Source: JALOOE01 sp964423545
GTDB lineage: Bacteria > Chloroflexota > Anaerolineae > CG2-30-64-16
Direction of reading: 5' to 3'
Assembly (NCBI GenBank): GCA_964423545.1
Contig: CAYRFV010000006.1
Location: 1-46,554 of the forward strand
DNA: 46,554 nt
Shown here: positions 8,207 to 16,545 of the stretch, one piece after another
How positions within the stretch are numbered: the stretch's first letter is position 1
Layout of the letters: every line of letters starts with the position of its first letter
Notes under the pieces: model-generated
Database searches by the model: none
Told to the model about the DNA's origin: nothing
What the model saw: only the letters and a program-made list of their open reading frames with translations
Position numbers and translations under genes: made by a program

Positions 8207-8266
8207 AGTGGTGCCTCGCTTGGGTGGGAAGCTGCAATCCGGTCAGCGTCCCGGCTACAGAGCGCG

Positions 8267-8295
8267 ATTATAGTTCACGTCGACCTTTGCGACAA
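8267..8295 (-). promoter_or_regulatory. Sigma-70-type promoter for phosphatase-methyltransferase gene
   Basis: Minus strand: -35 TTGTCG (8295-8290), 17-nt spacer, perfect -10 TATAAT (8272-8267). The predicted transcript starts near 8260, leaving a leader of about 55 nt before the ACG proposed as start codon. Confidence 0.75.
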
Positions 8296-8333
8296 GTTGC
8301 ACACCACCGAAACACCTCTCCAAATCCCCGCTC

Positions 8334-9314
8334 TCACGCATGCCCCAGCACCGGGTGGGGCGCGTAAGGCTCCTCCAGATACCGGGCGTCCTCCGCAGAC
8401 AGCCTGATGTCCAGTGCGCCGACCGCCTCTTCCAGGTGGCTCATCTTCGTTGCCCCGATTATGGGCGCAGTGAGGCCGGGACGGCCAAGCAGCCAGGCGA
8501 GGGCCACTTGGGTCGGTTTGCAGCCAATCCGGCGCGCCACTTCTACAACTCGCTCGACCACCCGGAAGTCGTCATCGCGGTAGTACAGGTTGTGCGCGAA
8601 CGGATCTGTCTTGGCCCGGATTGTCTCGCCCCAGTCTTCCCGGCGCCGGTTGCCGGCCAGGAAGCCGCGCGCCAGTGGACTCCAGGGAATGAGACCGACA
8701 CCCATCTCGATGCACTGGGGGATCATCTCGCGCTCTTCCTCGCGGTAGACGAGGTTGTAGTGGTTCTGCATCGAGATGAATCGCGTCCAGCCGTGCAGAT
8801 CAGCTGTGTGTTGCGCCTTGGCGAACTGCCAGGCGTACATGCTCGATGCGCCGATATAGCGTGCTTTTCCTGCCTTCACGACGTCGTTAAGCGCCGCCAT
8901 TGTCTCCTCGATGGGGGTCTCGGCGTCATAGCGGTGGATTTGATACAGGTCGACATAATCAGAGCCCAAGCGCTTGAGCGACCGATCGATCGAATCCATA
9001 ATGTGTTTGCGCGAGAGACCGCGATCATTCGGATCGTCGCTCATCTTGGAACAGACCTTGGTGGCGATGATCACCTGATCACGAAGCGCGAAGTCTCGGA
9101 GCGCGCGCCCCGTGATCTCCTCGCTTGCGCCCAGCGAATAGACATCAGCCGTATCGAAGAAATTGATGCCGAAGTCCAGAGCGCGCTGGATCAACGGTCG
9201 CGCCATCTCCTCCGGAAGCACCCATTCGCGCCACTCGGTTGAGCCGTAGGACATCATTCCGAGGCAGATGCGCGAGACCTTCAGCCCGCTCCTGCCGAGT
9301 CGCATGTATTCCAT
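8334..9314 (-). CDS. Aldo/keto reductase
   Basis: 326 residues, start MEYMRLGRSGLKVSRICLGMMSYG at ATG 9314 with AAAGGAACGG upstream (a TTG one codon earlier is a weaker choice). This is a (beta/alpha)8 NADPH-dependent oxidoreductase of the Tas/YajO-like branch. The catalytic tetrad is complete: D54 and Y59 in FFDTADVYSLG, K86 in ATKV, H127 in QIHRYD. The C-terminal nucleotide-binding elements SPLARGFLAGN, TQVALAWLLG and PIIGATKMSHLEEA are present. It reduces an aldehyde or ketone, or oxidises a sugar or alcohol; substrate unknown. It lies in the same direction as, but separated by about 90 nt and an independent promoter from, the phosphatase-methyltransferase. Confidence 0.92.
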   Translation of the reverse strand: MEYMRLGRSGLKVSRICLGMMSYGSTEWREWVLPEEMARPLIQRALDFGINFFDTADVYSLGASEEITGRALRDFALRDQVIIATKVCSKMSDDPNDRGLSRKHIMDSIDRSLKRLGSDYVDLYQIHRYDAETPIEETMAALNDVVKAGKARYIGASSMYAWQFAKAQHTADLHGWTRFISMQNHYNLVYREEEREMIPQCIEMGVGLIPWSPLARGFLAGNRRREDWGETIRAKTDPFAHNLYYRDDDFRVVERVVEVARRIGCKPTQVALAWLLGRPGLTAPIIGATKMSHLEEAVGALDIRLSAEDARYLEEPYAPHPVLGHA

Positions 9315-9360
9315 CAATCACCGTTCCTTTCGTTTGCCATATGTTCGAGTTGGTGCAGTC

Positions 9361-12300
9361 TTATGGGCCGCGCGGCGCCCCGCGCCGCGCGGCAGGCAGC
9401 CGCAGCTGCGGGAGGCGGGCAAGCAAGATGCTGAAGTCCTCGCTTCTGAAGACACCGGCGATGGTCAGCACCCCAAGGTACGCCAGGAAGCCAGGTATCA
9501 GCGCCACCAAGGTGGGCAGGCCACCGCGTTCCAGGCCCCATGTCACCGCTATGTTGGCCGCGGTGGCCAGGATCGGCACACCGCACAGCCTCAGCCAGGG
9601 CATCCGGGTCACATGTCGCCGCACGGCCCAGTAGAACGGGATAAACAGGGCCAGCTCGGCGGGCATGAGCAACGCGGCCGAGGCGACATAACCGAAGCGT
9701 GGCACGAGCAGTAGATTGGCGACGCCTGTAAAGATGACGCCTATGAGGAAAGCACGCGTCAGGAATCGCTGTTGGTTGACCGAGATAAGCACGTATTGCG
9801 TGACCGAGTTCACCCAGCCCATCGGAATCGACCAGACCATGATTTGGAGCGCCAGGGCGGAATCAGGCAGATAAGCGGCGCCGCCCAGAAGGCGGATCAG
9901 CGGCGTGGCGAGGAAAGTAAAGGCCACGGCGATGGGAAGCGCCAGGATGAAGAGCAGTTGTGCCGACAACCGGTAAGCGCGTGCTAGCGCATCGCTTTGG
10001 CCCTGCGCGTAGCGGCTCATCATGGGGAAGATCGCAATGGTGAAGTAGCTTGGGATCACGTTCAGCCCGTCGATGTACTTCGTCGCCGCCGAAAAGATGC
10101 CGACAGCCGTCGCACCGGAGAACCACTGCAAGATGTAGAGATTGATTCGCCAGAAGACGCTCGCCAGCAGATGATTGATCATCAGGGGACCCGATTCGCC
10201 CAGCATGTAGCGCTGAAGTGGCCAATCGAGCCGGCCGCGCCCGGATCCAGGCAGCGGTGGCAGCACCGTTCGCCGCATGACGATGTAAAGCCACACCACC
10301 TGAACCACGTTCATCAACAGCGACACGCCTGCCAGTCCGACGAAGCCCAGGTCGAATGGCGGTAAGAGGACAAGCGCACCCAGCGCTACTTTCGCCACGG
10401 CAGTCGCAGTGGCGATGGCTGCCGGATACTCCATCTGCTCGAACGCGAAGAACACCGAACTGATCGAGTCGGCGATGTTGGCGAAGAACAACGCGGCCAT
10501 GAACAAGAGGATCGCTTGTGCTGTCTCGGGCGAGAGCTGTCCCTGGCTGCGGTAAGCCGCCATTACCAGCAGCATAATCGGCAGGCTGGCCAGCCAGAGG
10601 AGGCTGCGCAGGCCCGTCACACTTACCAGGTAACGCCGGGCATCGCCGCGGTTCTTAGCGACGTCGCGCGTCAGTAGCGTGCCTAACCCGAAGCGGGTGA
10701 TGATCTCAAAGGTGGCGTAGAAAGTGATTGCAAAGGCATATGCGCCCTCGCCCGTCGGGCCGAGCAGACGCAGACGCAGCATGGCGAAGGCAAAGTCGAT
10801 TGCGCGGGTCATCAACGCGGCGACCATCTGGACGGCGCTGTTTTTGGCTACGCGTCCCATGTCGCTGCGGTCCCCGCGATAGAGCCGACCCCATGTCCAC
10901 CAGCCGCCGAGAAGAACGAGAGTGATCAACGCCAGGAAGCTGACGTAGAGGCCGAGGATGAAACTGCGAGGCGAATAGACAAAGCGCACGGTCCACTGAC
11001 CCGCGTTCGGCAGATGGACCGCTCGAAAGGCGCCGTTGGCCCGATAGAGTGGCAATTGCTGCTCGATAGACTCGCCGCTTGCCGTAACGCCCTCGCCTGT
11101 CACCCCAAAAGGCCTGAGATAAGCCTTCCAACCGTCGGTGAAACTATCGGCCAGCACCAACCAACCCCGGTCGCTGAGATTGACATCCACGAAGATCTCG
11201 CGAGGAGTGTAGCGACTGATGGTCGCCTTGCGCAGCTGAGGCGAGCCGGCGGCAGGCAGCGCCTCCGCCGCAATCCCTTCGACCACAACTGTTTGGCCCG
11301 GGTCGAGCGTCTCCAGCACATCGAGGGCGGTCGATGGGTCCGCTGCGACGATCGCTTCCGGCACAACAAAGGCGCGCGGCAGCGCGCGCTTGTTCTCGTA
11401 GACTTTGAGCTCGCCGTCGTATGCAAGCTCGTATCCCGGATTGGTGATGGCTTGCGTCGTGACAACGTAGCGCACACCGAGGAGATTCAGCAGAGAGTCG
11501 TTCAGTGCCTCGTGGTTTGCGCGGTCGCCGAGTCTGGCATAGATGGCGGCGATGCGATTGTAAAGCAGCTCTCCCTGCGGCTGGATGCGTTTCATGTACT
11601 CGGCATACGGCTTCAGGATGATCGAGTCGTAGCCTCGCACATCCTCCAACCCGTAGATCATAGCCGAATTGGCGTTAAGCGTCTTTTCGTCGGGCCCATC
11701 GAAACTGGTCAGGCGCCAGGGCGCTGCCACCTCGGCCTTGCGCTCTTGCAGCCACCGGATGACGGGCGGCTTGAACTCAAGCAGCTTCGGATCGATCGCC
11801 GGGTTGAAGCCGTGACCGAAGATCCACAGGTCGAGGATGAGCACGGCGATGAGGGCCAGGGGCCAGAAGCGTTGTCGGGAAGCCGGTGGCGTAACGGCAG
11901 AGGCGAGCGCGGGCCTGTCCGCACCGGCGGCATCCCGTCTCGTCTGTGCCCGCCGCGCGCCCCATGCTAACACAGCTGCGGTCAGGAGCGCCATCGCCCC
12001 GAACCTCAGCAAGTTGGCCGCCTGGTAGCTCCAGGCCATGGCGCCGTCGGAGAAGCCGCGCGCGCGCGCCAGATCGGACGAGGCCAGGAGGTGATCCCCC
12101 AGCCCGATGAAGGGCGCGGGCCAGACCAGGCTCAGAGTCACCAGCGCCAGTGCTGCCGCACCCGCCAGGCCAACTGCGATGGCCAGCGCCACCACCGCCT
12201 TGCGCATCCGGCTGCCAAGCTCATCCGCCAGCAGGAAGCTGAGTCCGAAGCCGGCGAGCAGCGCTACGCTCAGCGTGTAGGGGAACACCCATCGGAATGC

Positions 12301-13659
12301 GGAATGGAGTTGGGAGTAGCCCGGCAGCAGGTGGAAGAGCACCGCATAGAACGCTGTGCCGAAAGCGAACAGCAGTGACAGGACGGCCAACAGGACAAAT
12401 CCGAGCACGGTGAAGGTCGAGGGCCGACGCGGCGCCGGCGCCGCTTCGCTCGCTTCCGGCCCGGCATGCCGGCTCCCCGGTCTCCTGCGGGTCACCCCCT
12501 CCACCTTGAGTTTCACACCGGTTATCAGCGTGCCCACTGCCGCCAAAGCCAGGGTCAGCAGTCCGACGTAGTTGCCGCCCTCAACATAGTTTTTCACACC
12601 CCAGTCGATGGCGCTGAGCGGCTGTCCGAGCGCATTCTGGGTGACGGGCACCCAGGCTCGGCGCCAGATGTCGAAGTAGGCGTGGTGCGTCGGGTTGCCG
12701 AAGAAATCGGGCAGGATGAAGGTGATGATCTGGCGGCTGGGCCATGCCCAATCGCGCACCTGCTGTAGGGAGGCCGAGCCCTCGCGGAAGCTCTGGCGGA
12801 CCAGCTCGAAGAGCGGAATGAGCTGCACGGCGCTCAGACCCAGGCCGAGGCAGATCATCACGGTCAGCCACCCGGCGAGCCGGGGCAGCGGTCGCCAGGT
12901 TCCCAGCACCAGTCGGGCGCCGATCAGACGCCAGGCAGCGAACATGGCGCTGACCAGGAGGACGTAGTACGTGATCTCGATGTGTCCGGCCAGGATTTGG
13001 ACCGCCAGAAAGATGGCCCCGGCGATCACATAGGGCACGGGCGAGTAGGGAGTCGGGCCTTTCTGCTCCTGCTTGTGAATGATCACTTCGATCATCGCCA
13101 GGATCAGTGGCAGCCAGGCAGTCGCCGCAATCATCATCGTGAAGTTGACGCTGACGATGTAGAAACCGGAGAAGGCGTAGGCTATCGCCGCTACGGTTGC
13201 GCCCGCCCGACTCTGGCCCAAGACACGCGCAAAGATGAACATCCCCATCGCTGCGAGTCCGAGCTGGAGTGCGGAGAAAAACCCGAAGGCTTGCCAGAGC
13301 GGCAAAATGTAGAAGAGGACGCTGAAGGGGTAGAGCGCCGAGTGCTGGCCCGCCGCCAGAAACGGCGCACCCGCAAAGACGTGTGGATTCCACAGCAGAT
13401 CGGCCGGCCGGCCTGCGCGCAACTGCTCGACGATGAACGTCTTCCACGGCAAGTTCTCCAGCACAAGATCGCTGATGAGCGCATTGTGGGGCGTCTGCGC
13501 GCCGAACTGCGCGGCGTAGCTTTGCCATGGCTGGTACTGGTAGAGGTTATCGATCGGCAGGAGAGTGCGCCCGCCGAAAGTTTGCGGCCAGAACCACAGC
13601 AGGGGCAGCAACAGAAGCGTCAGGGCAAGCAAAAGGTCGGCTCTTCGCCCCGGTTTCAC
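9361..13659 (-). CDS. YfhO-like membrane glycosyltransferase fused to a Wzx/MATE-type flippase
   Basis: One 1432-residue frame starting at GTG 13659. Residues 1 to about 930 form a YfhO-like protein: about a dozen membrane helices from LLLALTLLLLPLLWFWPQTF onward, a soluble domain around residues 640-900 with the typical VRGYDSIILKPY and DSLLNLLGVRYVVTT elements, and a closing helix. YfhO-type proteins are GT-C-like and glycosylate teichoic or other surface polymers. From M934 (GRVAKNSAVQMVAALMTRAIDFA) to the end is a complete oligosaccharide flippase with about 12-14 helices (LGPTGEGAYAFAITFY, FFANIADSISSVFFAFEQ). M934 could be an independent start, with GGGGACC 9 nt before it, so a separate flippase may also be made. 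It follows the polyprenol-phosphate glycosyltransferase by 66 nt on the same strand, suggesting one surface-glycan operon. Confidence 0.88.
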   Translation of the reverse strand: MKPGRRADLLLALTLLLLPLLWFWPQTFGGRTLLPIDNLYQYQPWQSYAAQFGAQTPHNALISDLVLENLPWKTFIVEQLRAGRPADLLWNPHVFAGAPFLAAGQHSALYPFSVLFYILPLWQAFGFFSALQLGLAAMGMFIFARVLGQSRAGATVAAIAYAFSGFYIVSVNFTMMIAATAWLPLILAMIEVIIHKQEQKGPTPYSPVPYVIAGAIFLAVQILAGHIEITYYVLLVSAMFAAWRLIGARLVLGTWRPLPRLAGWLTVMICLGLGLSAVQLIPLFELVRQSFREGSASLQQVRDWAWPSRQIITFILPDFFGNPTHHAYFDIWRRAWVPVTQNALGQPLSAIDWGVKNYVEGGNYVGLLTLALAAVGTLITGVKLKVEGVTRRRPGSRHAGPEASEAAPAPRRPSTFTVLGFVLLAVLSLLFAFGTAFYAVLFHLLPGYSQLHSAFRWVFPYTLSVALLAGFGLSFLLADELGSRMRKAVVALAIAVGLAGAAALALVTLSLVWPAPFIGLGDHLLASSDLARARGFSDGAMAWSYQAANLLRFGAMALLTAAVLAWGARRAQTRRDAAGADRPALASAVTPPASRQRFWPLALIAVLILDLWIFGHGFNPAIDPKLLEFKPPVIRWLQERKAEVAAPWRLTSFDGPDEKTLNANSAMIYGLEDVRGYDSIILKPYAEYMKRIQPQGELLYNRIAAIYARLGDRANHEALNDSLLNLLGVRYVVTTQAITNPGYELAYDGELKVYENKRALPRAFVVPEAIVAADPSTALDVLETLDPGQTVVVEGIAAEALPAAGSPQLRKATISRYTPREIFVDVNLSDRGWLVLADSFTDGWKAYLRPFGVTGEGVTASGESIEQQLPLYRANGAFRAVHLPNAGQWTVRFVYSPRSFILGLYVSFLALITLVLLGGWWTWGRLYRGDRSDMGRVAKNSAVQMVAALMTRAIDFAFAMLRLRLLGPTGEGAYAFAITFYATFEIITRFGLGTLLTRDVAKNRGDARRYLVSVTGLRSLLWLASLPIMLLVMAAYRSQGQLSPETAQAILLFMAALFFANIADSISSVFFAFEQMEYPAAIATATAVAKVALGALVLLPPFDLGFVGLAGVSLLMNVVQVVWLYIVMRRTVLPPLPGSGRGRLDWPLQRYMLGESGPLMINHLLASVFWRINLYILQWFSGATAVGIFSAATKYIDGLNVIPSYFTIAIFPMMSRYAQGQSDALARAYRLSAQLLFILALPIAVAFTFLATPLIRLLGGAAYLPDSALALQIMVWSIPMGWVNSVTQYVLISVNQQRFLTRAFLIGVIFTGVANLLLVPRFGYVASAALLMPAELALFIPFYWAVRRHVTRMPWLRLCGVPILATAANIAVTWGLERGGLPTLVALIPGFLAYLGVLTIAGVFRSEDFSILLARLPQLRLPAARRGAPRGP

Positions 13660-13725
13660 AGACTACCCTCAACTGGAGAGGCCAGGTGGCGGAAGCCTGA
13701 AGACGCGTTCTGCGGCATCCAACCT

Positions 13726-14499
13726 CTAGCCCTGCGCCCGCGTCAATGCGCCGCGATGTTCCCAACGGATTCGGAAGACGTCGAGTGCGCCCTGCAACTT
13801 CACGCGCGTGTTCATCTTGGATCTGCCAATGCGTCGGTCTTCGAAGTAGATGGGGATCTCAGTCACGCGATAGCCAAGGCGCTCGGTCATGAAAGCCATT
13901 TCGACCTGGAACGCATAGCCATCCGACTTGATGCGGTCGAGGCCGATGCCGCGTAGCGTAGCGTCGCGCCAACACTTAAAGCCGGCGGTGATATCGCGTG
14001 CACGGATGCCGAGGACACTGCGCGACCAAACCTCATTGGCCCACCAGCTCAGGAAGCGCCGCCACCAGCCCCACCGCTCGTCGAGCTTGCCGCCCGGTAC
14101 GTAGCGCGATCCCACCACGACGTCACAGGAATCGAGCATGGCAAGCATGTTCGGGATGGCGCTTGGTGGATGCGAGAAGTCAGCATCCATCTGGATGATG
14201 CGGTTCGCACCCATGCTCAACGCGACCGCAAAGCCATCCAGGTAGGCTTTGCCCAGCCCCTCTTTGTTGGTCCGATGGCGCACATGGACGAAGCCGGGAA
14301 ACCGCTGCGCCAGGGTCTCGGCGACCTGACCGGTCCCGTCGGGTGAGTTGTCATCCACGATGAGCACCATCAGTCCGGGCACGCCCAGCGCCAGAAGCTC
14401 AGCGGTCAGGCCTGGCAGGTTCTCCGCTTCGTTATAGGTAGGAATGACAATGATCGTCTTGACGCCGTCAGGGGCGTCTGCCGGCAGATTGGAAGGCAT
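13726..14499 (-). CDS. Polyprenol-phosphate mannose/glucose synthase (Dpm1-like GT2)
   Basis: 257-residue soluble GT-A glycosyltransferase. The sequence IIVIPTYNEAENLPGL, then the nucleotide-binding VDDNSPDGT, GKAYLDGF, the catalytic-type QMDADFSHPP and VVGSRYVPGG, GFKCWR, and the SDGYAFQVEM acceptor loop are diagnostic of dolichol/polyprenol monophosphate mannose synthases that lack membrane helices. It would move a sugar from GDP- or UDP-sugar to a lipid phosphate, giving the donor used by GT-C/YfhO enzymes such as the next gene. The ATG at 14499 is only a few bases from the predicted transcription start and has no Shine-Dalgarno, so the mRNA looks leaderless. Confidence 0.92.
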   Translation of the reverse strand: MPSNLPADAPDGVKTIIVIPTYNEAENLPGLTAELLALGVPGLMVLIVDDNSPDGTGQVAETLAQRFPGFVHVRHRTNKEGLGKAYLDGFAVALSMGANRIIQMDADFSHPPSAIPNMLAMLDSCDVVVGSRYVPGGKLDERWGWWRRFLSWWANEVWSRSVLGIRARDITAGFKCWRDATLRGIGLDRIKSDGYAFQVEMAFMTERLGYRVTEIPIYFEDRRIGRSKMNTRVKLQGALDVFRIRWEHRGALTRAQG

Positions 14500-14508
14500 A
14501 TCAATGCC

Positions 14509-14537
14509 ATTCTACCACGGCGCTTGCCGTAGGTCAA
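14509..14537 (-). promoter_or_regulatory. Promoter giving a probably leaderless mRNA for the Dpm1-like gene
   Basis: Minus strand: -35 TTGACC (14537-14532), 17-nt spacer, -10 TAGAAT (14514-14509). Transcription would start near 14502, 0-5 nt before the ATG at 14499. There is no purine-rich ribosome-binding site between them. Confidence 0.75.
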
Positions 14538-14581
14538 AGCCACATGCAAATCTCGAGTGAGATGGGCGGCGATGCACCCAG

Positions 14582-14610
14582 TTGTCATCCTGCACGGGGT
14601 GTGATATCAT
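14582..14610 (+). promoter_or_regulatory. Promoter for the winged-helix regulator
   Basis: -35 TTGTCA (14582-14587), 17-nt spacer, -10 TATCAT (14605-14610). This predicts a leader of about 30 nt before ATG 14648. Divergent from the promoter at 14509-14537. Confidence 0.7.
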
Positions 14611-14647
14611 CGAACCAGATGTCCAGGGCTTTCCGGAGAGAGTCACG

Positions 14648-15358
14648 ATGCCCCGTGATACCGATGCAAAATCGCCCCAGATCGTATACATCGGTCGTTC
14701 CGATACTGCCCACGACAAGCTCTGGCAGCAATTCCAGGCGGAAGGCATTGGCGTCGGCATCGCACGCACGCAGCGCGCTGGCCTGCAGCTCGCCTGGGAT
14801 GTCAAGCCTCTGGTGGTCGTCATCAACACTGCCAATGGGGCGTTCACAGGCGAACGCCTCTGTCGCGTTCTGGGGCGCAGTCTTCCGCACGTGCAGCGGT
14901 TGCTTCTCACCGACGCGAACGCCGGCGCGAAGGTGCCGTGCGAAAGACGGCTGGCTCGTCCCTTCACGACCGGTCGACTGCGCGAGGCGGTGTGCAAGCT
15001 GCTGGCCGTCGCCGATCCGCATGTGCTGCGGGTCGGTCCGCTGCAGGTGAACTCGGCGACGCGCGTGGTCACCGGCCCCAAGGGCGCGCAGCACCTGACC
15101 CCTAAGCAGTGCGAGCTGCTTGCCTACCTCATGCGGCGCCCCAACCAGGTGTTCTCCCGGCGGCAGTTGATGAAGGATGTCTGGGATACGCCCTATGTCG
15201 AGGACACGCGCACCCTCGACGTCCATATCCGGTGGCTGCGCGAGAAGATCGAGCTCGATCCCCAGCATCCCGCCATCCTGGTCACGCGCCGTGGGATCGG
15301 CTACATGCTGGTCATGGCGGAGTTGGAGAACGAGAATCTCGCCGAGATCGACGGCTAG
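14648..15358 (+). CDS. OmpR/PhoB-type winged-helix regulator with degenerate receiver
   Basis: 236 residues starting MPRDTDAKSPQIVYIG, with GGAGAG upstream of ATG 14648. The C-terminal domain (about 127-222) is a clear Trans_reg_C winged helix: LTPKQCELLAYLMRRPNQVFSR, then the recognition helix DTRTLDVHIRWLREKIE and the VTRRGIGYML wing. The N-terminal half has receiver-domain length and pattern. However, the phospho-acceptor Asp position reads VINTA (N60), and the conserved Lys of the KPF element is Arg (R104 in ARPF). The acidic pocket is also not evident. I infer that it does not sense phosphorylation by a normal histidine kinase; no kinase gene is adjacent. Targets unknown. The gene ends convergent with rpsT. 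Confidence 0.85.
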   Translation: MPRDTDAKSPQIVYIGRSDTAHDKLWQQFQAEGIGVGIARTQRAGLQLAWDVKPLVVVINTANGAFTGERLCRVLGRSLPHVQRLLLTDANAGAKVPCERRLARPFTTGRLREAVCKLLAVADPHVLRVGPLQVNSATRVVTGPKGAQHLTPKQCELLAYLMRRPNQVFSRRQLMKDVWDTPYVEDTRTLDVHIRWLREKIELDPQHPAILVTRRGIGYMLVMAELENENLAEIDG

Positions 15359-15393
15359 ACCCCCTCCCCCGGCGCCTCTCCTGCCAAACCAAA

Positions 15394-15415
15394 ATCGGCG
15401 CCCCAGGGCGCCGAT
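15394..15415 (-). terminator. Rho-independent terminator after rpsT
   Basis: A 10-bp perfect stem, ATCGGCGCCC (15394-15403) pairing with 15406-15415, around a tight loop. On the minus strand it is followed by TTTTGGTTT. It lies between the convergent regulator and rpsT and may serve both directions. Confidence 0.8.
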
Positions 15416-15441
15416 CGGTTCACATACAGAACGGAACGCAG

Positions 15442-15723
15442 TCAGGCAGCAGCTTTGGCTTTATTGAGCGCAGCCATGAGCCGCGATTTGCGCCGCGCCG
15501 CCTGGTTCTTGTGGATGACGCCCTTTTGGGCTGCTTTATCCAGCGCGCTGATCGCATCGAGCACGGCCTGAGTGGGATCGGCCCCCTTGCCGCTGGTGAT
15601 CAGCGCGTTCGCTTTCTTCACATGGGTGCGCGTGCTGGCGCGCACCGTGCCACGATATACCGTCTTCCGTGCATCGCGTCGCACGGCCTTCAGAGCGGAC
15701 CGGTGAGCTTTCTTGCCTGGCAA
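15442..15723 (-). CDS. rpsT: 30S ribosomal protein S20
   Basis: 93 residues, a typical S20 length. The sequence is Lys/Arg/Ala-rich throughout: PGKKAHRSALKAVRRDARK near the start, a middle segment containing RTHVKKANALI, then VIHKNQAARRKSRLMAALNK. It binds 16S rRNA early in small-subunit assembly. The start is TTG (15723-15721), preceded by GGAGG with a 7-nt gap; upstream in-frame codons (GTG and beyond) do not fit the family. A UUG start is also used by E. coli rpsT, where it is part of autoregulation. The leader contains a GC-rich hairpin (15769-15787) between the promoter and the ribosome-binding site. Confidence 0.95.
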   Translation of the reverse strand: MPGKKAHRSALKAVRRDARKTVYRGTVRASTRTHVKKANALITSGKGADPTQAVLDAISALDKAAQKGVIHKNQAARRKSRLMAALNKAKAAA

Positions 15724-15799
15724 TTTAGAGCCTCCAAAATGAACTACAGCGAGCCATATCCTCGCCACGCGGCGCGGGATGCGCCGCAGGCAACAGCTA

Positions 15800-15828
15800 T
15801 TTATACCGCAACGAAACGGAAATGTCCA
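15800..15828 (-). promoter_or_regulatory. rpsT promoter
   Basis: Minus strand: -35 TGGACA (15828-15823), 17-nt spacer, -10 TATAAA (15805-15800). The leader of about 70 nt to the TTG start contains a 7-bp GCGGCGC/GCGCCGC stem at 15769-15787. Confidence 0.65.
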
Positions 15829-15831
15829 GTT

Positions 15832-16545
15832 TCAGGGGATGCCTTCTGCAGATGGGGCCCGCTGCGCCGGCATTCCCCGGAGGGTCTCACGCATGGCGTC
15901 GTCAATGTGAGGATAAGCCAGCCACACCGTAGCCAGCCCGAAAAGCATGCCCGTGGCGAGGCGCAGCTCCCAGGTGCTCTCTCGCAGACCCATCAATTGG
16001 GTCGCGCCGTCAACCACCAACGGGACTAATAGCACAAGATAGACCTTCACCGGCAGCTTCGGCACGCGGGTCCCTCGGCGCGCCAGGAGACTGCGGGCAG
16101 CCCCGTAGAGCAGCCCGCCGAGCAAGAGGCTGCCGTAGATGGCGACGTCCCGTTCGCAGATAGCGACCTTGAAGCCGAGCTCCGGATTGCCGATGTAGCG
16201 CAGCAACCCGCGCTCGAACAAGCGGGTTCCGGCCGGAAGCGCGTGTTCGGCCTCAAGTTCAACCACGGAGTACACGATCTGCGGCCCAAACAGGAAGAAG
16301 GAGCGTTCCGGCAACTGATGGCAAGTCGGGCGAAAGAGCAGGTAGATCGCGCGCGCCGGCCCTTCGAACCCCAGGTGCATGAAGACAGGGGCCAGGAACG
16401 GGAGCAGCACGAACGCGGCGACGAGAGTGTTGAAGAGAGCCAGCCAATGGCGGGCAAAGCCGGCGGCCAGCCGATCGACGGCGGCCGAGATCCGCTCTGC
16501 GCGACCGCCGCCGGGCAGCCGCACCTTCACCTCGCGCTCGCTCAT
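15832..16545 (-). CDS. DUF2085 family membrane protein
   Basis: 237 residues. Family signature: PTCHQLPERSFF followed later by VAICERDVAIYGSLLLGGLLYG, then a VVDGATQLMGLRESTWELRLATG region. Conserved Cys and His (CHQ, CxRD) are intact. About five membrane helices (about 34-54, 139-155, 168-185, 197-217 and the segment before the CHQ motif). The biochemical role of DUF2085 is not known. Its ATG overlaps the TGA of ccdA (16542-16545), so it belongs to the ccm transcript and may be involved in haem, thiol or metal handling; that is guilt by association only. Confidence 0.8.
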   Translation of the reverse strand: MSEREVKVRLPGGGRAERISAAVDRLAAGFARHWLALFNTLVAAFVLLPFLAPVFMHLGFEGPARAIYLLFRPTCHQLPERSFFLFGPQIVYSVVELEAEHALPAGTRLFERGLLRYIGNPELGFKVAICERDVAIYGSLLLGGLLYGAARSLLARRGTRVPKLPVKVYLVLLVPLVVDGATQLMGLRESTWELRLATGMLFGLATVWLAYPHIDDAMRETLRGMPAQRAPSAEGIP

